21,737 bases of DNA from Candidatus Helarchaeota archaeon (GCA_013375355.1 JABXJV010000145.1:1-21737); one strand, 5' to 3'. Positions 6,757 to 13,327 are shown, counted from the first letter of the stretch. Notes: generated by a model not told the origin, from the sequence alone. Translations and numbers: made by a program.

Positions 6757-8661
6757 ATGGAAGGAAAAAGAATTTCGTATCATGAATCAGTTCGTAAGGT
6801 TTATGAAAGAATCAAGAAAGATAAAATGACAAACATTTGGGATCGATTTACAGCTCAAGGATTTGGAGATAATCCAGATAAAAGATGTCCATTTTGTATG
6901 GGGGGAGTGAGATGCGATTTATGTTCAAATGGCCCTTGTCGAGCAGATGTAGCAAAAGACAAAAGGGGAGTTTGTGGTATTACCGGTGACGGTATGGCTA
7001 TGAGAATGATGCTTCTTAGGAATGTAATGGGTGCTTCTACTTATCATTACCATACTAATACCACGATTAAAACCCTTAGAGCAACTGCAAAGGGTCAAAC
7101 TCCATTTAAGATTAAAGAACCAGAAAAATTGAAAAAATTCTCGGGGCGTCTTGGAATTGACACATCAGGGACAATTGAAGAAATTGCAATACGACTATGT
7201 GACTTTGTGGAAGCGGATTTTAATAGAAAATACGATGAGCCCAGTAAAATCGTAGAGGCTCTAGCCCCTAAAGAACGACAGGAAACTTGGAAAAAGTTGA
7301 ATATTTTCCCTGGTGGAATTTTTGGCGAGATGATGTTATCTACAAGTTCTTGCCTTACTAATGTAGATGGTTATTATTTAAGCCTAGCCCTTAAAGCAAT
7401 GCGTCTTGGAGTGTGTATGGCTTATCAGAGCCAAATTGTTAATGAATTTTGTATGGATATTCTCTTTAATATTCCCCGACCACACAAAATGCGTGTAGAT
7501 TTAGGTGTATTGGATCCCGACTATGTCAATATTTTACCTAATGGGCACGAACCGTTTATCGGATTTGCTATGGTTCAGCAGGCTAGAAAACAGGAATGGC
7601 AGGAAAAAGCAAAAACTGCTGGTGCGAAAGGTTTAAGAGTGATTGCAAATATTGAAACCGGTCAGGAAATGATTCAAAGATGGGAAATGGACGATGTTTT
7701 CTATGGCTTCACTGGAAATTGGATAATGCAAGAAGCTGTTCTCGCTAGTGGATGTGTAGACCTATTTGCCTGCGATATGAATTGTTGCATGCCTGTGGAC
7801 CCAAAATATGCTGAGAAATATAAATTCAAACTTATTCCTGTAAGCGAGGTTGTAGCATTTGAAGGTATTGACGAGAGACTCGATTATATTCCAGAGAAAG
7901 CTGAAGAACAGGCAGAAAAACTTTTACAGATGGCCATTGATAATTTTAAGGACCGCAGGAACTCCGTAGAACCAGTAACTGGATTACCAATGAGAGAGGC
8001 AATAGTTGGATTTTCTTCGGAAAGTATTGTTGAAGCCCTTGGGGGTAAATTAGACCCATTATTAGAAGCTATAAAAAATGGTACACTACGAGGAGTTGTC
8101 GGTTTAGTATCTTGCACGACATTGAGAGATTATGGTCAAGATGTCCATACTATAGATATTGCTAAAGAATTAATTAAACGTGATATATTAGTGCTTTCAT
8201 TGGGATGTGGTAATGGAGGTTTACAAGTCGCAGGGCTTTGTAGTCCAGAAGCAAAAGAATTTGCAGGACCAGGTTTAAAAAGTATTTGTGAACAGTTAAA
8301 AATCCCACCAGTTCTCAGCTATGGAACTTGTACTGATACTGGACGTATTGCAGATTTGCTTGCTACTATCTCAAGTGCATTAGGGGACGTTCCCATACCA
8401 GATCTTCCCGTTGCTGCCGCAGCACCAGAATATATGGAGCAAAAAGCAACTATTGATGCAGTATTTGCTTTGGCTTTTGGGCTTTATACTTACGTTAGTC
8501 CTGTGCCTACCGTAACTGGTGGACCCGATCTAGTCAAACTTCTAACCCAAGATGTAAAACAAGTTACTGGAGGCTTATTAAACGTCGAAACAGATGCTGT
8601 TAAAGCAGTAGATGGTATCCAAGCTCATATAGAAGCAAATCGCAAAAAACTTGGTATATAA
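6757..8661 (+). CDS. CooS-type carbon monoxide dehydrogenase homologue, active-site cysteine replaced
   Basis: The protein aligns from end to end with the bacterial-type anaerobic CO dehydrogenase CooS (634 residues, normal length). N-terminal cysteines C53, C56, C61 and C73 match the B-cluster; C44-x2-C47 would be the D-cluster in a close-spaced form. From memory of C. hydrogenoformans CODH-II, most C-cluster ligands are kept: H264, C343, C453, C484 and C525, plus the catalytic lysine K563. The remaining ligand, C295 of CODH-II in its GICCTGNE motif, is E300 here (ANIETGQEM). The histidine relay is also thinned (only H97 and H99 in the HYHTNTT segment). A described relative lacking a canonical cysteine, CooS-V, does not oxidise CO and carries an iron-sulfur-oxo cluster. 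No CooF, CooC or acetyl-CoA synthase gene adjoins. A GAGGG lies six bases before the ATG. Confidence 0.92.
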   Translation: MEGKRISYHESVRKVYERIKKDKMTNIWDRFTAQGFGDNPDKRCPFCMGGVRCDLCSNGPCRADVAKDKRGVCGITGDGMAMRMMLLRNVMGASTYHYHTNTTIKTLRATAKGQTPFKIKEPEKLKKFSGRLGIDTSGTIEEIAIRLCDFVEADFNRKYDEPSKIVEALAPKERQETWKKLNIFPGGIFGEMMLSTSSCLTNVDGYYLSLALKAMRLGVCMAYQSQIVNEFCMDILFNIPRPHKMRVDLGVLDPDYVNILPNGHEPFIGFAMVQQARKQEWQEKAKTAGAKGLRVIANIETGQEMIQRWEMDDVFYGFTGNWIMQEAVLASGCVDLFACDMNCCMPVDPKYAEKYKFKLIPVSEVVAFEGIDERLDYIPEKAEEQAEKLLQMAIDNFKDRRNSVEPVTGLPMREAIVGFSSESIVEALGGKLDPLLEAIKNGTLRGVVGLVSCTTLRDYGQDVHTIDIAKELIKRDILVLSLGCGNGGLQVAGLCSPEAKEFAGPGLKSICEQLKIPPVLSYGTCTDTGRIADLLATISSALGDVPIPDLPVAAAAPEYMEQKATIDAVFALAFGLYTYVSPVPTVTGGPDLVKLLTQDVKQVTGGLLNVETDAVKAVDGIQAHIEANRKKLGI

Positions 8662-8697
8662 AGATATTTAACTAAAAAAAATCCTCAAAAATTAACC

Positions 8698-8704
8698 TTT
8701 TTTT
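8698..8704 (+). terminator. T-run after the CooS-like gene
   Basis: Seven T residues 37 bases after the stop codon are a reasonable archaeal terminator. No dedicated hairpin precedes them. Inferred from position only. Confidence 0.3.
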
Positions 8705-8750
8705 ATTCAAATAATTTCAAAATTTTATTTTTAAAAAATAAATAAGGGCG

Positions 8751-8806
8751 CATACCCTTCCATCGAAACACCTCTAAATTTTTTAGGTGTTTCTCATCTG
8801 GTTATA
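8751..8806 (-). promoter_or_regulatory. SECIS-like RNA element, eukaryote-type k-turn core
   Basis: On the minus strand, directly at the end of the recoded gene, the RNA can form a perfect 9-bp helix: GAAACACCU (8793-8785) with AGGUGUUUC (8773-8765). An 11-base loop beginning with six A closes it. The helix is flanked by AUGA on the 5' side (8797-8794) and GAUG on the 3' side (8764-8761), which align as A.G, G.A and U.U: the non-Watson-Crick quartet of eukaryotic SECIS elements. Below it, UAUAACC (8806-8800) can pair with GGGUAUG (8757-8751) with one mismatch, giving a lower helix. Eukaryote-like SECIS folds are known for Lokiarchaeota selenoprotein genes. The fold was drawn by hand; the alternative is a simple hairpin of other purpose. 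Confidence 0.6.
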
Positions 8807-9234
8807 GAATATTGCTTTGTTATCGGATGGTCTTCTCCAAATCTCTTTGATAATGCTTTTACAAACTCGTCCAATTTTATTCTAGCATCTATTTCATTTC
8901 ATCAGCAACCAGCATCGGGTGTTAGGAAGACGGAGGAAGATGGTGGGAGATTTAAAAAAGGATCATCAGCAAGAGGAAGCCATTCTTTGTCTTTATTTCT
9001 TGCATCAATTCCTAAGTCGATATAAAAATCTCCAGATTGAGGGTTCCAAAGAAGTTGAAGCAAATTGTCTAATATTTTTATAGGAAATGGTTGATTCCCT
9101 AAAATTTCTTTTAGTTTTATATCTGCAGCTGCAATTGCATCAATTACATTACCATCGTCGGGGATTTCGACTGTAAATTTGTTCGTGATCTTGAGAATTT
9201 TATCATGTAAAACTCTGAGGGTAATTGTTTTCAA
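8794..9234 (-). CDS. Putative selenoprotein, beta-grasp-like, two adjacent UGA (Sec) codons
   Basis: Read conventionally, the frame starts at a TTG (9234) and stops after 110 residues at a UGA (8902-8904). A second UGA follows at once (8899-8901), then 34 sense codons in the same frame, coding-like in composition (DEFVKALSKRFGEDHP), to a third UGA (8794-8796) that lies inside a SECIS-like hairpin. The simplest reading is a 146-residue protein with selenocysteines at 111 and 112, next to C110 (DAGC-U-U-NEID). The first 110 residues resemble the MoaD/ThiS/ubiquitin beta-grasp fold: an opening beta hairpin (TITLRVLHDKILKI, FTVEIPDDGNV), a helix (IDAIAAADIKLKEIL) and a last strand SVFLTPDAGC, comparable to the MoaD end that closes in Gly-Gly. 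Function is unknown. If recoding is wrong, the product ends at C110. The TTG has only a weak upstream purine run. Confidence 0.62.
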
Positions 9235-9342
9235 ATTTTCTCAGCCTTTATCATTTTTTACTTTGTTTAATATAACAATCTTGTAAATATAAAAGACTTA
9301 CAACTCAAGTAAAAGAAAGCAATTTATTGAAGGCTGAACTGA

Positions 9343-9885
9343 TTATAAATTAAATTCGAAATGTCTTATTCCGTATGCATCCTCCTTTATAAAATCGAAA
9401 CCACTTTCACCCATGAGTTGCATCATTTTATCATTTTGCAGAAAAACATCACCTTTAACTTTTTTGACTCCTCTTTTTTGCATGACTCTAAGCATATAGA
9501 GCAACATTTTCGTTCCCAAACCTTTTCCTTGCCATTTATCTGCAACTACAACAGCTAGTTCCGCAGAATCTGAACCGGGCGGGTTCAGTCCGTAGCGTAC
9601 AACTCCAATCATTTTATCTATTCCATTTTCATTGTAAATTGCGATAATTGCAAAATTATTTATGTAATCTATTTTTGTATATTTTTCTATCATTTTCTGA
9701 GTAGGTTTTGGCATATTAGAGAAAAATCGTAAATATTTGGTGTTTTTACTTAATGAATTATATAATTCAACCCATATATCTGCATCAGAGGGTTTAATGG
9801 GACGAAAAAAAATTTTTATTCCGTCTCTTAGTTTAATATATTTCTCAAGTTTTTTGGGATATTCATATGGTACCAATTTTTTCAT
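9343..9885 (-). CDS. GNAT-family N-acetyltransferase
   Basis: This is a GCN5-related acetyltransferase that moves acetyl from acetyl-CoA to an amino group. Motif A, with the pyrophosphate-binding loop, is clear: ELAVVVADKWQGKGLGTKML (Q-G-K-G-L-G loop). The N-terminal R-P-I-K-P-S-D opening and the VFLQNDKMMQLMGESGF end (motif B, asparagine and the usual G-F) are typical of the group related to protein lysine acetyltransferase Pat. The substrate is not predictable, though a protein or an acyl-CoA-synthetase lysine is plausible given that architecture. ATG at 9885 gives 180 residues; GTG at 9894 would add three. It starts 17 bases after the crotonase stop on the same strand, so they are probably one operon. 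Confidence 0.88.
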   Translation of the reverse strand: MKKLVPYEYPKKLEKYIKLRDGIKIFFRPIKPSDADIWVELYNSLSKNTKYLRFFSNMPKPTQKMIEKYTKIDYINNFAIIAIYNENGIDKMIGVVRYGLNPPGSDSAELAVVVADKWQGKGLGTKMLLYMLRVMQKRGVKKVKGDVFLQNDKMMQLMGESGFDFIKEDAYGIRHFEFNL

Positions 9886-9902
9886 AATTTTCACAATTGG
9901 CT

Positions 9903-10697
9903 TTATTTCCCTTTATAATTTGGCGACCGTTTTTCAAAAAATGCTGTCACTCCTTCTTTGAAGTCTTCTGTTTTACTAATTTCTATTTGATTTTCTCTTT
10001 CCTTCGCAAGCTGGGTTTTAAAATTATTTAGATAACCTTCTTCAATTAATTTTTTTGATGTTCCTATAGCTAGTGGTGGTCCATTTGCTAATTTTAATGC
10101 AAATTCTTCAACTTTTTTATCAAATTCTGCTTCCGGAACAGTAAAATTAATCAATCCTAATCTTTCTGCTTCTTTAGCATCAATTGTTTTTCCTGTAAAT
10201 ATTAATTCTAAAGCCTTAGCTCTTCCAATTAATCTTGGTAATAAATACGTTCCCCCATTATCAACAGCTAGACCCACATTAGCGAAAGCTTCACTTAGTA
10301 TAGCTGTATCTGCTGCAATGATGATATCACATGCTAAAGCTAAATTAAGAGCAGCACCCATGGCAAATCCATTTATTGCAGCTAATACCGGTTTTTCCAT
10401 AGTTCTTATTAAATAACTCAATTTATGAAGAATTTCAAGGAGTTCAGCAATGAAATTTGATTGTGTTCCTTCGTCTATGGCTTTTTTAAATCCTTTGACA
10501 TCGCCACCCGCTGAAAAAGCTCTTCCTTGACCAGTCAATACAATTGCACGGATTTTATCATTTTTTAAACAGTTTTCGAATGCGTTATGTAATTCATTTC
10601 CTGTTTCATTATTTAAGGCGTTCAATACTTTTGGTCTATTTATTCTAATTATTGCTATTGGTGGTTTTTCTTCTAATATAATATTCTTATAATCCAT
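9903..10697 (-). CDS. Enoyl-CoA hydratase/isomerase (crotonase) family, PaaG-like
   Basis: The fold of the crotonase superfamily is plain: RINRPKVLNALN, the oxyanion-hole segments RAFSAGGDVKGF and NGFAMGAALNLALACDI, and the closing EGVTAFFEKRSPNYKGK. The two glutamates that hydrate enoyl-CoA in classical hydratases are not at their usual places (the GGGCE position reads GAALN). Instead an aspartate occurs in AVDNGGTYLLPR, like the PD(S/G)GG segment of PaaG-type ring-enoyl isomerases and related enzymes. It is therefore more likely an isomerase or other acyl-CoA enzyme than a standard hydratase. The start at 10697 (MDYKN) has GGTGAG seven bases upstream; an ATG at 10709 is also in frame but its purine run is too close. 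It is followed by the GNAT gene. Confidence 0.92.
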   Translation of the reverse strand: MDYKNIILEEKPPIAIIRINRPKVLNALNNETGNELHNAFENCLKNDKIRAIVLTGQGRAFSAGGDVKGFKKAIDEGTQSNFIAELLEILHKLSYLIRTMEKPVLAAINGFAMGAALNLALACDIIIAADTAILSEAFANVGLAVDNGGTYLLPRLIGRAKALELIFTGKTIDAKEAERLGLINFTVPEAEFDKKVEEFALKLANGPPLAIGTSKKLIEEGYLNNFKTQLAKERENQIEISKTEDFKEGVTAFFEKRSPNYKGK

Positions 10698-10817
10698 AAA
10701 TCTCACCATTACCTCTATGGTTATATAATAATTTTATCCATTTCTCAAATTTGTATCTAATTTTTATAAACAATTTACTTTAAAAAAGAAAAAAATAGAA
10801 AGATTTTATATTTTATT

Positions 10818-11105
10818 TCATTCTTTGCCTGATTTTGAAATGCTCCTTCCTTTTTTGATTACAAACCAATAGGCAAACCAACTTATTATTGGTAGAAGGA
10901 AGAAAATTACAGCCCAGAGTACCTTTGCTGTGTCGTCAACATTTTGCTGGCCCAAATCTCTGCAGAAAAATATTCCTATAACTATAATAGCTATAATTGC
11001 TGCAAAAAAGATAACTGTTCCTAACAAGTCTGGCGGTTGTTGAAACCTCGCAAACAACCCTACGAAAAAACCTGTAGTTAATTCTTCTTCTGGCATTAAA
11101 TCCAT
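10818..11105 (-). CDS. Small membrane protein, PLDc_N-like, paralogue 1
   Basis: This 95-residue protein has two transmembrane helices (about 30-48 and 62-82) joined by a short polar loop (CRDLGQQNVDDTAKVLW) and a basic tail KKGRSISKS. The LW-x5-FLLPIISWFAYWFV stretch resembles the two-helix PLDc_N domain found at the front of cardiolipin synthases and on many small proteins of unknown role. It is a clear paralogue of the protein at 11288-11566: the loop D-L-G-x-Q, LW, P-x-x-S-W and the GRSISKS end are shared. The start at 11105 or the ATG three codons later are both possible. A 182-bp gap separates it from its paralogue, so it may have its own promoter. Confidence 0.8.
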   Translation of the reverse strand: MDLMPEEELTTGFFVGLFARFQQPPDLLGTVIFFAAIIAIIVIGIFFCRDLGQQNVDDTAKVLWAVIFFLLPIISWFAYWFVIKKGRSISKSGKE

Positions 11106-11287
11106 CTCAATACTTTAAATTAATAATTACTTATTATTATAGCTTCTAAATTTATAAATAATTAATTAAATTCTATAAAATATTGAAATTTCTTAAAAAA
11201 TAATGAACTAAATAAATTCTAGTATAATTTTTCTAAAAGATTTCATTTCTAATAAAGAAAAAAATAAAAAGGTTTTAAATGTTTAAT

Positions 11288-11566
11288 TTATAATTTGCTT
11301 GATTTTGAAATACTTCTTCCTCGTTTCACAACGAAATAATACCCAATCCAACTAACGACTGGAATTATGTAAAATGCTATTCCCCAAAGAGCTTTTGAAG
11401 TGTCAGAAGTCATTTGCTCTCCCAAGTCTCTAGCGAACATAGTTGCTATCACGATACTAGCTACAATAATAGAGATTCCAATGATCATTCCTAGTGGATT
11501 ACGGGGAGGTGGAGCTTTCACCAAGAGTCCTACTATTAAGCCATATAAAAATTCTAAATCTGCCAT
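11288..11566 (-). CDS. Small membrane protein, PLDc_N-like, paralogue 2
   Basis: The 92-residue protein has the same plan as its neighbour at 10818-11105: a hydrophobic N-terminal segment, two transmembrane helices (about 26-45 and 60-80), the RDLGEQMTSDTSKALWG loop, P-V-V-S-W and the basic end KRGRSISKSSKL. The function is unknown; PLDc_N-like is the closest recognisable domain. The start is good: AGGTGA five bases before ATG 11566. A TATA-like A/T palindrome and a palindromic operator (11636-11652) lie about 60-85 bases upstream, so this gene looks like the head of a regulated unit. Confidence 0.85.
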   Translation of the reverse strand: MADLEFLYGLIVGLLVKAPPPRNPLGMIIGISIIVASIVIATMFARDLGEQMTSDTSKALWGIAFYIIPVVSWIGYYFVVKRGRSISKSSKL

Positions 11567-11623
11567 TAAATCACCTATTTTTTAATTTTTTTTGTTCTTG
11601 CATTATTATAGATAAAAAACACA

Positions 11624-11637
11624 AATATTTAAATATT
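11624..11637 (-). promoter_or_regulatory. TATA box upstream of paralogue 2
   Basis: TATTTAAATATTTG-type sequence read on the minus strand is a strong archaeal TATA box, with transcription start predicted near 11603. It touches the palindrome at 11636-11652, so a protein bound there would block TBP/TFB. Confidence 0.5.
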
Positions 11638-11652
11638 TGCATTTTTTGCAAA
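11636..11652. promoter_or_regulatory. Palindromic operator TTTGCA-N5-TGCAAA, copy 1
   Basis: A perfect 6-bp inverted repeat, TTTGCA (11636-11641) and TGCAAA (11647-11652), has a five-base T spacer. It lies at the BRE/TATA edge of the promoter for the small membrane protein at 11288-11566, about 70 bases before its ATG. An identical arrangement occurs at 13067-13083. A dimeric regulator, possibly the adjacent winged-helix protein, is the likely reader; this is inference. Confidence 0.55.
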
Positions 11653-11700
11653 GATAATAAAATAGAGTTTTTTAATTAATAAATTGATGGTTTTATTTTT

Positions 11701-12036
11701 TTATGATTTTTCCTTTATTGGCCATAATAATTTGACATTAAATTGATTTGCGGTAGCACGATAATACTTCATCGTTATGCCATGTTCACTTTTTGCAGTT
11801 CTTGATTGTATTACAAGATTTTTTTCAATCAGATTTTCGAGATGGCGTTTAATAGTGCCAGGATTCATTTTAGTTTCGTTTTTCAAGTCGATAATAGTCA
11901 TTTCTTTGTCAATTAATAATTTTAATATCATCTGCTTTTTTTCATGGAATAATACGGGAACTGTTGAAGGATCGGTGATAAGCATTTCATTTTCTATCTG
12001 CTTATCTTTTACTACAGATTTTTCATTTGATTCCAT
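11701..12036 (-). CDS. Winged-helix transcriptional regulator (ArsR-like)
   Basis: This is a small winged-helix DNA-binding protein. After an acidic lead (ESNEKSVVKDKQIENEM) comes a helix pair (FHEKKQMILKLLIDKEMTIIDL) and the helix-turn-helix (KNETKMNPGTIKRHLENLIEKNLV), then a wing with YYRATA. The pattern DPSTVPVLFHEKKQMIL is common in archaeal ArsR-type regulators. There are no conserved cysteines for metal sensing, so the signal is unknown. ATG at 12036 gives 111 residues; a TTG at 12057 would add seven. It lies downstream of the six-TM membrane protein (45-bp gap) and is probably co-transcribed with it, under the palindrome at 13067-13083, which suggests autoregulation. Confidence 0.85.
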   Translation of the reverse strand: MESNEKSVVKDKQIENEMLITDPSTVPVLFHEKKQMILKLLIDKEMTIIDLKNETKMNPGTIKRHLENLIEKNLVIQSRTAKSEHGITMKYYRATANQFNVKLLWPIKEKS

Positions 12037-12081
12037 ACTTATCGCCGATCTTAACAATTTTTTATATTTCTACTTGATTAT

Positions 12082-12999
12082 TTAGGAGTCATTTTTTGTT
12101 TTTATCTTTTTAATAGGCTCAAAATTTTGTAAATCTACGCTGTTATAAATCCGTGTTGCAATTAACGACATCATTGGAGACCCAATAAAAATAAAAATGA
12201 ACCAAAGTGTGGTGGTAATTAATCGTAGGATTTGAAATAATGGTGAATATACAAAGGGTTGAAAAACTAAACGCGAGATAGTGATACTTGTAATTAATGG
12301 AATAAAGAAGATTAAGAAAAATATCCCCCAAGTAGTAATTAGTCGCTTTGGATAATTGCGAAATATGCGAAAACTCTCGCCAAAACTATTTTTAAAGTTT
12401 TTCCCTGCAGTTATGCTTGGAATTGTATTTATAAAAATAAGAAACCAAAAGAAATAAAATATTACCCCTATTATATCCCGTCTAATTGATAATATGTCAT
12501 TTTCTATGGACACATAGATTAGTAAATTTAGAAATGGTCTATTTGGAGGGGGTAGGGGGTCTCTTCCAGGAATAAATATACCCCAAGAGATAAGTATCAT
12601 TAATAATGAGTATTGCCACCAGTGTCGACGAAAATAAGTAAAACTTCCTTTAAACTCTGCAAACATATCTCCTGACGACATTATATCATAAGCTAGTCCA
12701 TATTGACAGCTCAAAAACGCGTAAAATATGAAAATAACTATAAGAATTATTAAAAAAAAGGATAAAAAATAAATTAATCTAGTAAAAAGATTTGTAAAAT
12801 CTTGTGTAATATTAGGGATAAAAAAATTGGGAATAAAATGTACGATTATAAATAATATTGCACCTAATAAAAAAAGAAAAAAACCAGCGAAAAGGATTGT
12901 GCTTATAAAAGCCTTCCAGTTCTCTCTTAGCAACTTCCAGCTTAGTTTAAAATCTAATTTTGTTTCTGAAAATGATTGATATGAATTTGAAGATGACAT
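12082..12999 (-). CDS. Six-TM membrane protein of unknown function
   Basis: The 305-residue protein has about six hydrophobic helices (roughly 30-55, 72-100, 127-143, 175-196, 219-241, 256-282). Two amphipathic segments share a pattern, MFAEFKGSFTYFRRHWWQY and ESFRIFRNYPKRLITTW, each placed just before a membrane helix, suggesting an internal duplication. This pattern is reminiscent of the poorly characterised DUF4013 or glycerophosphodiester-phosphodiesterase membrane-domain proteins; I cannot assign it firmly. The charged N- and C-termini look cytoplasmic. The regulator gene follows on the same strand, and a palindrome lies about 68 bases upstream of the start. Confidence 0.82.
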   Translation of the reverse strand: MSSSNSYQSFSETKLDFKLSWKLLRENWKAFISTILFAGFFLFLLGAILFIIVHFIPNFFIPNITQDFTNLFTRLIYFLSFFLIILIVIFIFYAFLSCQYGLAYDIMSSGDMFAEFKGSFTYFRRHWWQYSLLMILISWGIFIPGRDPLPPPNRPFLNLLIYVSIENDILSIRRDIIGVIFYFFWFLIFINTIPSITAGKNFKNSFGESFRIFRNYPKRLITTWGIFFLIFFIPLITSITISRLVFQPFVYSPLFQILRLITTTLWFIFIFIGSPMMSLIATRIYNSVDLQNFEPIKKIKTKNDS

Positions 13000-13066
13000 T
13001 ATGAATATATGAATTATTCACTCTTATATTTGTTTGGTTTAATGCGAATCGACATAATTTTTATTT

Positions 13067-13083
13067 TTTGCATAAAATGCAAA
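13067..13083. promoter_or_regulatory. Palindromic operator TTTGCA-N5-TGCAAA, copy 2
   Basis: TTTGCA (13067-13072) and TGCAAA (13078-13083) with a five-base spacer; here the palindrome extends to TTTGCAT-AAA-ATGCAAA. It is about 68 bases upstream of the six-TM membrane protein start at 12999 on the minus strand. It has the same spacing and distance as the copy before the gene at 11288-11566. Confidence 0.55.
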
Positions 13084-13181
13084 TAAATTGATGGTTACAC
13101 TTTTGAGTCTAACTAGAGAATTTTTTGTCGCTCATTTTAAGATTTTTAAATAGCTAATAAATCAATCTAAGGATCTAAAAT

Positions 13182-13265
13182 TTAACCTTTATGCCTATCT
13201 AAAATTAATTTTCCACCTACTCCGACATTTTCGGGTTTATTTTCTTTAATTAGTACGGTATATAC
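13182..13265 (-). pseudogene. Truncated 4-oxalocrotonate tautomerase fragment
   Basis: The minus strand encodes the last 27 residues of a tautomerase, VYTVLIKENKPENVGVGG and then KLILDRHKG, before a TAA. Twenty-two of the 27 match the C-terminal part of the intact gene at 15119-15313, and 66 of 84 bases are the same. An in-frame TAG (13269-13271) occurs two codons upstream and nothing resembling the N-terminal half, including the catalytic Pro, follows. The protein is better preserved than the DNA, so this was once a functional paralogue. Confidence 0.8.
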
Positions 13266-13317
13266 TTTCTATTTTAATTATTTCTATTTTTTTAGTCTTT
13301 ATTCATTTAATAATAAC

Positions 13318-13327
13318 TTTATAAATA
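13318..13327 (+). promoter_or_regulatory. TATA box for leaderless protease mRNA
   Basis: TTTATAAATA has its centre about 28 bases before the ATG at 13351, exactly where a TATA box stands when transcription starts at the start codon. There is no Shine-Dalgarno in front of the ATG, which supports a leaderless transcript. Confidence 0.6.

Noticed and set aside
8741..8770. Classical archaeal SECIS (GAA opposite A) around GATGGAAGGG...CCC on the minus strand
   Set aside because: GAA and a GGG/CCC stem with a six-base loop are present, but the opposite base is U rather than A and the lower stem is weak. The eukaryote-like fold just upstream fits better.
8765..8793. Hairpin read as an intrinsic terminator of the CooS-like gene
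   Set aside because: Archaeal termination does not need a hairpin, the T-run at 8698-8704 comes earlier, and the flanking AUGA/GAUG tetramers fit a SECIS-type core on the other strand.
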